Shown: piece after piece, positions 26,401 through 34,808 of the stretch | Position numbering within the stretch: the stretch's first letter is position 1 | Layout: each line of letters begins with the position of its first letter | DNA from: Streptomyces luteolifulvus | GTDB taxonomy: Bacteria; Actinomycetota; Actinomycetes; Streptomycetales; Streptomycetaceae | Reading direction: 5' to 3' | DNA length: 64,000 nt | Assembly: GCF_008806595.1 (NCBI RefSeq) | Contig: NZ_VZRB01000015.1 | Coordinates: forward strand, 62,001 to 126,000 | Program-made: the position numbers and the translations under genes | The notes under the pieces: model-generated | The model's database searches: none | Seen by the model: only the letters and a program-made list of their open reading frames with translations | What the model was told of the DNA's origin: nothing

Positions 26401-27162
26401 CGTCTTGCGAGCCGCCTCCGACAGATCCTGGTACAGGTCACCCAGGAACCGCGTGTCCCACCCCTTCGTCCCGTCCTCATTCAGTGGATCGGTGAAGTCA
26501 TGGACCAGCTCCCCGCCCTCCCGCCGCTCCCGCCAGAACTCCACCAGCGCCCGCGCCCCGTCGTGCGAGATCGGAATCTGGTACAGGGGGTTGCGCCGCT
26601 TGTCGAACAACAGCTTGCCGGCCTGCCCGGAACCCAGCTCCGCGAACGCCCGCTCCAGCCACCCTCGGTATGTCGGGTCCTGCTCATCCTCCACGTACTG
26701 CCGGTACCGCGCCTCCGCCAGATCCCGCCGCTCGGCATCCGGCCCCGTGAGGTACGGCTCCGGGATCAGCCGGTTGTCCTCGCAGAACCGTACGAACACC
26801 GTGCCCAGCACCCACGCCACCGCGACCTGCGTGACCCGCTCGTCCAGCCACGCGCTCCAAGTCGCCCCCGTACGACCGAGCTTGAACGCCAGGTCATACT
26901 CGGCCCGCAGCCGCCCCGCGACCGCCTCCGCCCCCCGCACCAGCTCGGCCCGCTCCTCCGGCAGCTCGCCCAGCCGCTCCTCCAGCCAGGCCTCCCACTT
27001 CGGGCTCCCCTTGGGGTCGGCCTTCTGCAGCTTGCCGTACTCCGTGCGCAGCGGCTTCAGCACGGTCTCGCCGTCCCGAACCTGTTGGCCGAGATCGGCC
27101 TCGACCGCCTTCACCTGCTTGATCAGGTCCGTCAGCAGTGCCTTGGACTTGCGGTCGATCAC
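23404..27162 (-). CDS. pglX: PglX, adenine-specific DNA methyltransferase of BREX type 2
   Basis: 1252 residues from GTG 27162, preferred over GTG 27195 because GGAG sits 10 nt upstream and the N-terminus (IDRKSKALLTDL) matches the family. SAM-binding motif I is IDPTCGSGHF (about 290-299) and catalytic motif IV is NPPY (426-429), giving an N6-adenine methyltransferase of the type IIG-like PglX/BrxX family. Residues about 430-870 (24560-25880) should hold the target-recognition part; this stretch has clearly lower GC and less biased codons than the ends, suggesting recombination. In Pgl, PglX modifies DNA and is toxic without PglZ. It follows pglW by 72 bp. The homopolymer phase-variation tract reported in S. 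coelicolor pglX is not obvious here; runs reach only six. Confidence 0.95.
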   Translation of the reverse strand: MIDRKSKALLTDLIKQVKAVEADLGQQVRDGETVLKPLRTEYGKLQKADPKGSPKWEAWLEERLGELPEERAELVRGAEAVAGRLRAEYDLAFKLGRTGATWSAWLDERVTQVAVAWVLGTVFVRFCEDNRLIPEPYLTGPDAERRDLAEARYRQYVEDEQDPTYRGWLERAFAELGSGQAGKLLFDKRRNPLYQIPISHDGARALVEFWRERREGGELVHDFTDPLNEDGTKGWDTRFLGDLYQDLSEAARKTYALLQTPEFVEEFILDRTMDPVVRELGGRFGELKMIDPTCGSGHFVLGAFRRMVRLWAEREPGRDVHERVRNALNSVHGVDINPFAVAIARFRLLIAAMAAAGVWTLAEAGRYDWPIHLAVGDSLIKARQLELTLTDEESGDPLAEFAYATEDLDKHSGILEQGRYDVVVGNPPYITVKDKKLNALYRELYASCAGKYALSVPFAERFFQLAKAGEPDGRGYGMVGQITANSFMKREFGTKLIEEYFAHKVELTEVIDTSGAYIPGHGTPTVILVGKRRAGISRTENIRTVRSIQGEPGAPEIPESGKVWTAIVDQIDRPGSVSSWVSVDELNRQRYFGKQPWILMDGGLELNEVLEANSVTKLKSALSRDIGFASFPGQDDAFISTLAALRRRGIRNDVIKPLIVGEVVRDWDTHCVESAIAPYGDDLKPLAYEENSAWGRYLWIARSHLRSTTDFDGQSQQDLGKPWWAWYRWVAERYRTPLTITFAFVATHNHFTLDRGGKVFKQTSPVIKLREGATEGQHLQLVGLLNSTIACFWLQQVSHNKGEGGGARVEAGYAAMGSEAWKNSYEFSGGKVEQFPLPSSYPTELASALDAVAHKLARTTPIAVANEAPPTPTTLRAAKAEWESKRARMVSLQEELDWQVYSLYNLHSEDLRAPESEVPQLALGERAFEIVLARRVEKREASDEWFKRHGSTPITTLPDHWSDVYKATVQKRIDAIESSRAIGMVERPEYKRRWATEGWDALQEKALRSWLLDRIENRELWFQDGQPTILTRAQLTSALSLDEDFVSVAELYAPRKELATVVADLLANEHVPFLAALRYKPTGLRKRADWEHVWDLQRQEDAAPNEPAKRRIRDSIPVPPKYTSADFLKPSYWRARGKLDVPKERFISYATGAISGTPDLFGWAGWDHREQAQALSTYFTNHDELSDEQMTPLLAGLLELQPWLTQWHDEFDALYGGSPAAFFAGYRATKQGEHGLTDDDLRAWRPGKSTKG

Positions 27163-27234
27163 CTGGTCACGTCTCCTGTCGTCATCCCCACCCACACGCG
27201 AACCGCTCCGAGAACGGCACGCGCGCCCAGCGCA

Positions 27235-30200
27235 TCATCCCCGTGGCCCGCCGACCCCGGCCCTCTCCGGCTTCGCGCGGTGCGCGTTCTGCACCCAGGA
27301 CTCATTCAGCATGATCCACTCGCCCAGCCCCGACTGATACGGCACCGCTACCGTCCCCAGCCGCGGCGGCCGGGCCGGGTCGCTCTGCGGACACAGCAGC
27401 CACAGCGCGCGGCCACCACCCCGCGACCGCTCCGCCAGCCGCTCCAGGACGCCCATCGCGTCGTACCGGGCGAAGACACCGGCGTCCGTCAGCAGCAACG
27501 GAGCAGCCGACCCGCTCCCGCCACCGTTCCCAGAACTCGCGCCCCCCGGCACCAGCAGCTCCCCGATCCGAGGCTCCACCAGTCCCCACGCCGTCCCCGC
27601 GTACTCGGCGAACTTCATCGCCCCCGGCGTTCCAGCCTTCGCCACATCCGCACGCAGGATCGTCTCCCAGGTGGGCTTGGGCCGAGGGTCGACCAGCCTG
27701 TGCAGCGCCCGCACGAACAGCTCGGCCACCGACACCAGGACAGCCCCGCCAGCGAACTCGTCGCGCCCAAGCTCGTCTATCGCATCCCGTGCCCACTCCG
27801 TCGGCACCGTCAGCACGCGGAAGCCGTCCCGCCGGGCCGAGGCCTTCAACCGGTCCTCGGCCGTGCCCGCCGCCGCGAGTTCCGGGTCGTCGGAGTAGCG
27901 GTGCGCGGAGACGGTGCCCGTCGGCTGCCGTCGGGCGTCCGACGACAGATACGCAGACACGCCGTCCGCACTGCTCGGCAGATAGCGCAGCGTCCCCGTG
28001 CTCTTGCGCGTCGACAGCACCAGGTCGAAGCCGGCCTCACGCAGAGCCCTCGTCAGCGGGCCGCCCGTGGGCAGCGCATGGCCCCCCCGCTCGTTCAGCA
28101 GCTCCGGGAACCGGGCCCGTACGCGCTCGTGGACGTCGTCCGCCGTCAGGCCCGGCTGCTCGGCCTCCGCCATCCCCGGGATGAGCGGTACCAGGCCGGC
28201 CTGGGTGAGGCGCAGCGCGCGTACCAGCGGCAGTTTGCGCGGATAGATCTCCAGGCGGGGTGTCGCGGCGGCATGGCGGGAGGCGGCCACCGCGATCTCC
28301 ACCATGCGCCGGTCGTCCCACTGCACCGCCGCACTCGGCGGAGGTACGGCCCCCAGGTCGGCCACCACGGTCGCCGCCGTCGGCAGGGTGTCGAGTTCCG
28401 ACATGGTGTCGGCGATACGGCCGAGCCGCTGGGCGTAGTGGAGCAGGCCCGGCGCGGACGGTGTGTCCGGCGCGTCGTCCGCGCCCACCTCCAGCGCGAG
28501 CAGTCCCGCGCCCATGCTTTCGTCAGCCGCGTCGCGGTTCGGGGCGTGCTGGAACTCGGCCTCGTCCGGCACGAGTTGCTCCACCTCCACCACGGCCCGA
28601 ACGGCGGCCAGCGCCAGTGCCCGGCGCTGTTCCCGCTCCTGGAGCTGCGTGCCGCGCCGTACGGTCAGCGCGTCCGCGATCTCCGCCGCCGAAGCGACCC
28701 GGCCCAGGTCGTGCAGGAGATCCAGGACCTCGGCGCGCAGCGCCCGTACCGCCGGGTGCTTCTTCCAGCGGGTCCGCTGGTTCTTCAGCATCTGAGGGAT
28801 GCGGCCCCGCGACAGCCCGAGTGCGTGCGCGACATCCGTCTGCGTCGGCCAGACCCCGACCTCCGACGGCAGTACGCCGTGCTCGTTGGGCAGCCGCAGC
28901 AGCAGCCGTACCATCTCGCACTCGTTGTGGTTCGAGCCGTCCTTGCGCAGCGGCGGCACGAACACTGTCGCGAGGGTGTCGAGGCTGACGCTGCGCAGCG
29001 CGCGCTCCGGCAGCGACTGCGCACCGGCTCCGCCGCTGGCCGCAACCGCGTCGGCCGCCGCGGCCTCGGCGGCCGACAGTTCCTCCTTCGCGGCCTTGCG
29101 CCCCTGGGGAGTGAGCGGCGCGGCAGGCTTCTCCGCGAACTTGAGTCGCCACTGCTTGATACGGCTCAAGACCTCCTTGCGCGTCTTGGCACCGAGACCG
29201 GGGGCGTTGACGAGCTGGCGCTGGCTGTAGTCGAGCAACTCGCCGACGGTGTTGACGCCGAGGCCGTACACGAAGGACTCCGCGGCCGGGCTCAGACCGG
29301 ACGACGAGACGAGCGTGTCCCGGTCGACGCGCTCCGCCAGCCGCTCGCGCTGCTGCTCGGCGCTCTCCTCCTCGGCCTCCGGGATGGCCGCGTCCGGCGC
29401 GGGCTGTGCCGCCTCGCCTTGCGCGGGCGGTGCCGCGTGCCGTGAGGGGCGGCGGGACGAGGGCTTCGCCTCGTCCATGGCGAGGAAGATCTTCTTCCAG
29501 GCGTCCCGCATCGGTTTGAGGTCCGGGAAGCGCTCGGAGGCGTCCCGGTGCAGGGCCTTCTGGAAGAACGCGACCAGGCCGTCCCGTACCGCCGGATCGA
29601 AGGCGTCGGCGGCGATCCTCGGGTGCGGCTCCTTCTCCGGGTCGGTCTGGCGCGGCGAGACCTTGCCGTCGCCCCACACCGGGAGCTCTCGGGACGCCAT
29701 CTCGTGCAGGGTGACGGCCAGGGCGTACCGCTCGGCGTGGGCGTCGTACACCGAGCGGTCGGTGAGCGTGCCGATGAACGGGTCCAGATAGCCGTCCGTG
29801 CCTGCCGCAGTCTCGTTCACCGGATAGCCCGCGAGCGAGAAGTCGATCAGCACCAGTTCGCGGGTGCGGTTCGGGCGGATGCGGATCGCGATGTTGTCCG
29901 GCTTGATGTCGCGGTGCCACACGCCCTCGCCCTCGAGGAAGTCCACCGCGCCGAACAGGTAGTCGCCGTACGCCTCGAGCTGGTCCACGGACAGGCGGCC
30001 GAACTCGCGCAGCTGCCGGGCTACGGTCTCCTCCCGGCGTCGGCGCTTCGTACCCGGTGCGGACGGCTCGCCGCTCTCCTCGCGCTCGTCGCCGACGTAC
30101 TCCATGACCAGCACCGTGCGCGGGCCGATGCGCTGTGGCTCCGCCTCGACCAGGCGGATCACGCGGGAGTCGGGGCGGAGCCGGCCCAGCACCTCGGCCT

Positions 30201-31926
30201 CGCGGCGCAGCACCTCGCCGCGGCTGTCCGACGTGGCGACCTTCAGCACCGCCAGGGACTTGGAGAAGCGCACATCCGGGCCGGCGGTCAGGTCCCGCAC
30301 CAGGAACGCGCGGCTCGTCGAACCCGTACCGAGGCGGCGCCTGACCTCCCAGCGGCCCGCCAGCACGTCGCCGGCGACCGCATCCAGGGGATCCTTCTCG
30401 GGTTCGGCAGGGCGCGGGGCCTCGGCCGCCGGAGGTTCGGTCAGGTCCGCCTCGACGACCTCCAGCATCTCCAGGAAGTCGTCCACCGACGACAGCCGGG
30501 CGGAGACGTCGTAGGCGGTGGCCGCCTGCACCAGCTCGTCGATGTACGGGGAGAGGCCGTCCACCACGGAGCTGGGGCGCAGGCCCTCGCCCGCCTCGTA
30601 GCGAGCCACCAGTTCGGCCTGGCTGGCGGCCGGGGGCCTGCCGGTGGCCAGCAGATAGGTGAGCACTCCGAGTCCGTACACGTCCAGGGCGACCGGGTCG
30701 GGCCTGAGCGCGGTCAGCTCCGGGGCCAGATACGGGTCCGCGCCCTCGGCGAGATGCGCGCCTGCGCGTGAGAAGGTCGTGGGGGCGAACCGCTCGCCGT
30801 TGCCGGCCACACCGTGCTCGGAGCTGCGCTGGACGGCGACCTGCCAGTCGGAGATCTGCAGGTGTGGGCTGGACCAGGCGCCGGTCTCGCTCTCGGAGTC
30901 GGCCCGGCGGGTACGACCGCGCGGGATGACGTGGACCGCGCGGGCCGCCAGGGTGCGGTGGAAGATCCGTCGGCCGTGCGCCGAGCGCACCGTCTCGGCT
31001 AGCTGGCGCACCAGCGCCATCCGGCTGAGGATGTCCAGCTTCTCGCCGTACTGGATCAGGTACTCGTCCAGGCGCAGGGTCCGTGGATCGAAGTCGAAGA
31101 TCAGCGCGGGACCCGCCGAGTGCCCGGACGGGTCGTACTGCTTGAGCTGGACGACACCAGGGTGCCGAAAGTAACGCAGCACCGCGGCCTCGCGGCGCGC
31201 CGCGCGCTCCACGGATGCTCGCAGCTCGGCGTCGGAGCCGCGCTCGCGCAGATAGACACGGACGCGGGCGGCCTCCGGCAGCTCACTGTGCTGGGCCAGA
31301 TAGTCGGCCCAGGTCGGGCCCGAGTCGAACGCCTTCCGGCTCAGCAGGTATGGGCCGACCTTGTACTCGGCGTCGCTGCGCGCGATGCCGATGCGCTCCA
31401 GAGCCGCCTTGATCCGGCGCGACCGCGCGGCATCGATCCGGCGGTACTCGTCCTTCGGCGGCTCCTTCAGTAGCTCAGTGAGCTGGTGGACGGTGAAGAC
31501 GCCGTTACGGTCGTGGGCGGGCAGCCGGTTTCGGAGTGAGGAGTCGGTGAAGCAGACGGCTTCCGAGACCCACACCTTCTCGCCGTTCTGCTGCAGCAGC
31601 GCGGCCAGCTCCTTGGCCTTTTTGTTGGCCAGGTGCAGCGGGTTGCCGTGGGGGATCTGTCGGCCGCTGGGCTGGGTCTGCAGCCAGGTGCCGTTGCGGG
31701 ACTCGACGGAGCCGTGCCAGTCCTTCAGCTCGATCAGGTGGACGCCGCCCGGGGCGATCACCAGCAGGTCGACTTCCCTGACGTGGCCGGTGTGGGCGGT
31801 GAAAGTGAAGTTCGACCAGGCCCGCCACGGGTCGTTGTCCGGGAGTTTCTCGCGGACGGCCTCCAGGCCCCGGTGCTCATGCTGGAACTCGGAATCGGTG
31901 ACCGTCGTCCACCGGCCGTCCCGCAT
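27235..31926 (-). CDS. pglW: PglW, NERD-domain protein with tandem kinase domains
   Basis: 1563 residues from ATG 31926 with GGGGA about 7 nt upstream; the longer frame from 32043 adds sequence unlike the family. Order of domains: NERD nuclease-related domain (about 14-130, REVDLLVIAPGG and LIELKDW); a first kinase-like domain (about 190-500) that is degenerate, with HRTLAARAV in place of HRDLKxxN and DWQ in place of DFG; a second Ser/Thr kinase domain (about 525-800) with LAVLKVA, HRDIKPDN (671-678) and DFS; and a helix-hairpin-helix segment (about 875-930, GLGVNTVGELL and NAPGLGAKTRKEV). A long C-terminal region of unknown fold follows. PglW is the kinase of the Streptomyces phage growth limitation system. 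It heads a pglWX operon divergent from the integrase. Confidence 0.95.
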   Translation of the reverse strand: MRDGRWTTVTDSEFQHEHRGLEAVREKLPDNDPWRAWSNFTFTAHTGHVREVDLLVIAPGGVHLIELKDWHGSVESRNGTWLQTQPSGRQIPHGNPLHLANKKAKELAALLQQNGEKVWVSEAVCFTDSSLRNRLPAHDRNGVFTVHQLTELLKEPPKDEYRRIDAARSRRIKAALERIGIARSDAEYKVGPYLLSRKAFDSGPTWADYLAQHSELPEAARVRVYLRERGSDAELRASVERAARREAAVLRYFRHPGVVQLKQYDPSGHSAGPALIFDFDPRTLRLDEYLIQYGEKLDILSRMALVRQLAETVRSAHGRRIFHRTLAARAVHVIPRGRTRRADSESETGAWSSPHLQISDWQVAVQRSSEHGVAGNGERFAPTTFSRAGAHLAEGADPYLAPELTALRPDPVALDVYGLGVLTYLLATGRPPAASQAELVARYEAGEGLRPSSVVDGLSPYIDELVQAATAYDVSARLSSVDDFLEMLEVVEADLTEPPAAEAPRPAEPEKDPLDAVAGDVLAGRWEVRRRLGTGSTSRAFLVRDLTAGPDVRFSKSLAVLKVATSDSRGEVLRREAEVLGRLRPDSRVIRLVEAEPQRIGPRTVLVMEYVGDEREESGEPSAPGTKRRRREETVARQLREFGRLSVDQLEAYGDYLFGAVDFLEGEGVWHRDIKPDNIAIRIRPNRTRELVLIDFSLAGYPVNETAAGTDGYLDPFIGTLTDRSVYDAHAERYALAVTLHEMASRELPVWGDGKVSPRQTDPEKEPHPRIAADAFDPAVRDGLVAFFQKALHRDASERFPDLKPMRDAWKKIFLAMDEAKPSSRRPSRHAAPPAQGEAAQPAPDAAIPEAEEESAEQQRERLAERVDRDTLVSSSGLSPAAESFVYGLGVNTVGELLDYSQRQLVNAPGLGAKTRKEVLSRIKQWRLKFAEKPAAPLTPQGRKAAKEELSAAEAAAADAVAASGGAGAQSLPERALRSVSLDTLATVFVPPLRKDGSNHNECEMVRLLLRLPNEHGVLPSEVGVWPTQTDVAHALGLSRGRIPQMLKNQRTRWKKHPAVRALRAEVLDLLHDLGRVASAAEIADALTVRRGTQLQEREQRRALALAAVRAVVEVEQLVPDEAEFQHAPNRDAADESMGAGLLALEVGADDAPDTPSAPGLLHYAQRLGRIADTMSELDTLPTAATVVADLGAVPPPSAAVQWDDRRMVEIAVAASRHAAATPRLEIYPRKLPLVRALRLTQAGLVPLIPGMAEAEQPGLTADDVHERVRARFPELLNERGGHALPTGGPLTRALREAGFDLVLSTRKSTGTLRYLPSSADGVSAYLSSDARRQPTGTVSAHRYSDDPELAAAGTAEDRLKASARRDGFRVLTVPTEWARDAIDELGRDEFAGGAVLVSVAELFVRALHRLVDPRPKPTWETILRADVAKAGTPGAMKFAEYAGTAWGLVEPRIGELLVPGGASSGNGGGSGSAAPLLLTDAGVFARYDAMGVLERLAERSRGGGRALWLLCPQSDPARPPRLGTVAVPYQSGLGEWIMLNESWVQNAHRAKPERAGVGGPRG

Positions 31927-32152
31927 GCGCCTGTCCCCGATTCGTGTCGCTCCGTCTCGATTGCTGCTGATCAGCCAGCAAAATCCCCGGCTCAGATCGT
32001 AGCGGCTGGGGCACGGAAGGTGCTGCCTCGTATCGGTGATCAACCTTCCGGTACGGAGTGCCGGCTACCTCTCGAGCAGAGCCGGGTGCGGTTGCCGGGC
32101 CAAGTCCCTGACAGATAGCCATCGTTACTGTCTCGCAAGGGCGGCTCTCGGT

Positions 32153-33196
32153 ATGACGGGGGAGAGCCCCGGGGCGCCAGAGCTGGAAGACGTACGGCGC
32201 GCCGTAACGTGGGCTGTCGTACCGGCTCACAAAGACGAAGATCCCCCGCCAGACCTGGAAAAGGTCTGTGCGTGGCGGGCGAGCCACTCCCTTCCTCTGT
32301 CGGCGCTCAGTTATTCCAAAGTCGTGCGAGACGTCCACTATCGGCTGTCGTTCAATCTGGACGGCAAACCGGCGGCAGCGGACACGTACAAGCGCCGTCG
32401 TCGTGGGTTCAACACCGCCATGGACTACGCAATTCAGGAGGGATACCTAAACAAGAATCCGCTTGCCGGGTTGAAGCGGCCCACATCCAAAGGGAGCGAC
32501 GCTGTAGAGCCCCGGGTCCTGGTCAACGAGGTACAGGGGCGGCAACTCCTTATGGCCGTCTCGTACGTCGGCTCAGTGCACCGGAACAGGGGGCGACGTC
32601 TTGTCGCGTTCTTCGCCTGCATCCTGTACGCAGCGATGCGTCCGGCGGAAGTAGTAGGCCTCGGGCTGTCTGACTGCCATCTCCCTGAAAAGGGATGGGG
32701 GACGCTGACTCTCTGGGAGACGCGTCCGATCTCCGGCAAGAAATGGACTGACTCGGGGGAGCGGCATGATAAGCGGGGGCTGAAGTCACGGGAGCCTGGC
32801 ACAGACCGCCCAGTACCGATTCCGCCCGTTCTGGTGGCGATGCTCCAAGCGCACCTGAAGGAGTTCGGCACCGCCAAAGACGGGCGTCTCTTCCCCAACG
32901 AACGCGGGGACCTGCTCGGCACGTCCAGTTACTGGCGGGTGTGGCAGGAAGCCAGGCCGTTAGCGCTACCGCCGGACAAGGTGGAATCGCCCTTGGCCCG
33001 GAAGCCGTACCACCTCCGGGCCACCTGCATCACGACCTGGCTCCGTGCCGGCCTTCCGGTAGCTGAGGTTGCCCGTCGCGCGGGAAACGCCCCAGAAGTC
33101 ATCCATCGCCGCTACGCAGGTGTGATCGACGACAGCGAAGAGGAGAACAACGAGAAGATCGAAAGGGTCATGGGATGGGATCCTGACGGTTCGTAG
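32153..33196 (+). CDS. tyrosine integrase, probably 5'-truncated
   Basis: 347 residues from ATG 32153. No good ribosome-binding site precedes it and the frame is open back to 32003, so the start is uncertain. The C-terminal catalytic domain shows the box I Arg (AAMRPAEVVGL, Arg163), box II YHLRATCITTWL (Arg289) and the nucleophile RRYAGV (Tyr321). The core-binding domain (about 25-115, with a TYKRRRRGFNTAMDYA helix) is present. Streptomyces tRNA-site integrases usually carry roughly 100 further N-terminal residues, which are missing; a stop codon at 32000 blocks extension. It faces away from pglW and toward a tRNA-Arg gene 2.4 kb on. Likely the recombinase that once integrated this island, now possibly non-functional. 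Confidence 0.8.
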   Translation: MTGESPGAPELEDVRRAVTWAVVPAHKDEDPPPDLEKVCAWRASHSLPLSALSYSKVVRDVHYRLSFNLDGKPAAADTYKRRRRGFNTAMDYAIQEGYLNKNPLAGLKRPTSKGSDAVEPRVLVNEVQGRQLLMAVSYVGSVHRNRGRRLVAFFACILYAAMRPAEVVGLGLSDCHLPEKGWGTLTLWETRPISGKKWTDSGERHDKRGLKSREPGTDRPVPIPPVLVAMLQAHLKEFGTAKDGRLFPNERGDLLGTSSYWRVWQEARPLALPPDKVESPLARKPYHLRATCITTWLRAGLPVAEVARRAGNAPEVIHRRYAGVIDDSEEENNEKIERVMGWDPDGS

Positions 33197-33253
33197 GCCC
33201 GAGGCGCGGTTGACTCCATCGTCAAGCACGACCAGCACGTCCCCGGACGCGGC

Positions 33254-33284
33254 TGAGCGGGCCCAGTAGGACTGGGCCCGCTCA
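33254..33284 (+). terminator. terminator hairpin after the integrase
   Basis: TGAGCGGGCCCAGT, loop AGG, ACTGGGCCCGCTCA: a perfect 14-bp stem 58 bp after the integrase stop. A related but imperfect hairpin lies at 35491-35521 beside the tRNA gene. Confidence 0.8.
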
Positions 33285-33364
33285 ACCGTCTCGACATCCT
33301 TCCTGAAAGGAACTCAAATTCCACTGAGGTAAGTCGGTTCGCTAGCCCGTGAATTGCTCTGGGT

Positions 33365-34384
33365 TCACCCTCCGGGCAACGGCACCACACTGGGTTCTGG
33401 GGTGTCCTTACCGGAATGATGCCCGGGTAGGATGATGAGGTCTCTGGCGCTACTTGTCCCCTCGCGCGCGGGTACAACGACAAGGCCCTGAGCGTCTCCA
33501 AGACGATGAGCCGGGCAGCCCGCACGGGATCTAGTTACTACGATTGGCGCATCGAGTGTGCCGCCCACCTCCACGCCGCTGAGGGTGCCAACACATCCCT
33601 TCCCTAGGCCGGCATGTCTAGCTGCGCTCTCCGAAGGAACAACGATATCGACTTGCACCGGTGCGGTGACTTTGGCTGTGTCGGGGAGACTGTGGGGGTA
33701 CAAGATCGTGAGCCACGCAAAGAGGAAAATGCCGAGCAGGAAGGCCGCTTCGTGCCAGGCGAGTTGCCCCTTTAGCTTGCGATAGGCCCTTTCAGTCTCG
33801 ATGCGCTCAGCAGCATCCGAGACATCCCGGATGCGGCGCTCTAGCTCAGCAGAAAGCGCCTGAAGGGCGGTGCTGTCGGCAGCGACGGCTCTGGGATCGT
33901 ATGTCCTCCCGCGGATCGTGACCCTCGCACCGGAGGTCAGGGCCCTGCTTGCGGTGGTGTAGTCGTCGGTGAGCGCTCCGATGGCGTCTCGTCCCGGTCC
34001 CAGTAGTTCTGTGCGACGGTCAATGACCAGTTCATGGATCAGAGGGCTATCCGGCGGATCGAAGCGAGGGCCGTTGGGGTGGTTGCCGTGGTCTGCGCGG
34101 TCTTTTCGATCCAGAACGCGGATGGGCGGCCGCGGAGCGCCGATCACCATAACGGCTTGGTAGAGCACCCTAAACGCGGCCCCCAAGGCAACGGCCGCTG
34201 AGCCAAGCGCTAACACTCCGAAGCGCCAGTGAGCCGCGCCGAGTTTGTCGAGACTCGTGAGCTGTAGGCCGGCGACGATTACGGCGGCGGTGGAAGCGCT
34301 CGCTCCCACCAGCCACTTGGCAGTGGACTTCAGGTGTGCAGCCGCGAGCGCGTCAGCACTTGCCGGTTGCTCAGCAGCGGGCAC
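33365..34384 (-). CDS. membrane protein of unknown function
   Basis: 339 residues from GTG 34384 with GGGAG about 5 nt upstream. Hydrophobic segments at about residues 24-42 (WLVGASASTAAVIVAGLQL), 52-75 (FGVLALGSAAVALGAAFRVL) and 215-232 (AAFLLGIFLFAWLTIL) suggest three membrane spans. A helical, charged cytoplasmic middle part (about 90-210) contains LSAELERRIRDVSDAAERIE. The C-terminus is an exported or luminal domain with two Cys. I do not recognise the family. It lies between the integrase and a Phd-like gene inside the presumed island and could be an accessory defence protein, but nothing in it proves this. Confidence 0.7.
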   Translation of the reverse strand: MPAAEQPASADALAAAHLKSTAKWLVGASASTAAVIVAGLQLTSLDKLGAAHWRFGVLALGSAAVALGAAFRVLYQAVMVIGAPRPPIRVLDRKDRADHGNHPNGPRFDPPDSPLIHELVIDRRTELLGPGRDAIGALTDDYTTASRALTSGARVTIRGRTYDPRAVAADSTALQALSAELERRIRDVSDAAERIETERAYRKLKGQLAWHEAAFLLGIFLFAWLTILYPHSLPDTAKVTAPVQVDIVVPSESAARHAGLGKGCVGTLSGVEVGGTLDAPIVVTRSRAGCPAHRLGDAQGLVVVPAREGTSSARDLIILPGHHSGKDTPEPSVVPLPGG

Positions 34385-34478
34385 GGCTTCTCCCGTCCGA
34401 CATCGCGGCGTCTGATGTGGAGGGTCCTTCGGCGGGCGAAGGGTTGACTAAAGGTGTACGTTCTTGCCGGAGGTACCC

Positions 34479-34808
34479 ATGACTACGCACGTGGATCATC
34501 CTGAGGCACAGTCGGGAGCCGCGCAGATCTACCAACTGCGTGACCTGGCGGACCGGCCCGTTGAGGTCATGAAGGAGATCACCGAGTCCGGCATGCCCGC
34601 GTTGATTACGCTCCGTGGTCGGATGTTGGCGGTGATTACGCCGTTTGCTGAGGGGGATCTTGAAAGTGCGTTGGTCAGCTCGGCTCTCAAGGCAGGGGCT
34701 ACGGAGGGACTCGAGGCTCGAGACCGCTCCTTGAAGTCCACTGAAGAGATGGCCCTGAAACTCGGCATCGATCTGCCGGCGTATAAGGATCGTGACATCT
34801 CTCACTGA
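34479..34808 (+). CDS. Phd/YefM-like antitoxin-type protein
   Basis: 109 residues from ATG 34479 with a strong GGAGG 6 nt upstream. The N-terminal half reads like the Phd/YefM fold: QIYQLRDLADRPVEVMKEI then GMPALITLRGRMLAVITPF, with the typical alternation of a helix and the ITxRGxxxAVI strand. The C-terminal tail (about 60-109) would bind a toxin. Usually the toxin gene follows on the same strand; here the next gene is convergent and overlaps its 3' end by 7 bp. It may be an orphan antitoxin or belong with the unknown convergent gene. Confidence 0.7.
   Translation: MTTHVDHPEAQSGAAQIYQLRDLADRPVEVMKEITESGMPALITLRGRMLAVITPFAEGDLESALVSSALKAGATEGLEARDRSLKSTEEMALKLGIDLPAYKDRDISH

Noticed and set aside
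23404..27162. Search for a phase-variable homopolymer tract in pglX
   Set aside because: Phase variation by a G-tract is known for S. coelicolor pglX, but the longest runs I see here are six bases, including one within the NPPY codons; too short to claim switching.
26200..29445. 1081-codon plus-strand frame across pglX and pglW
   Set aside because: Spans two opposite-strand genes with clear catalytic motifs; composition is Arg/Pro/Leu-rich antisense.
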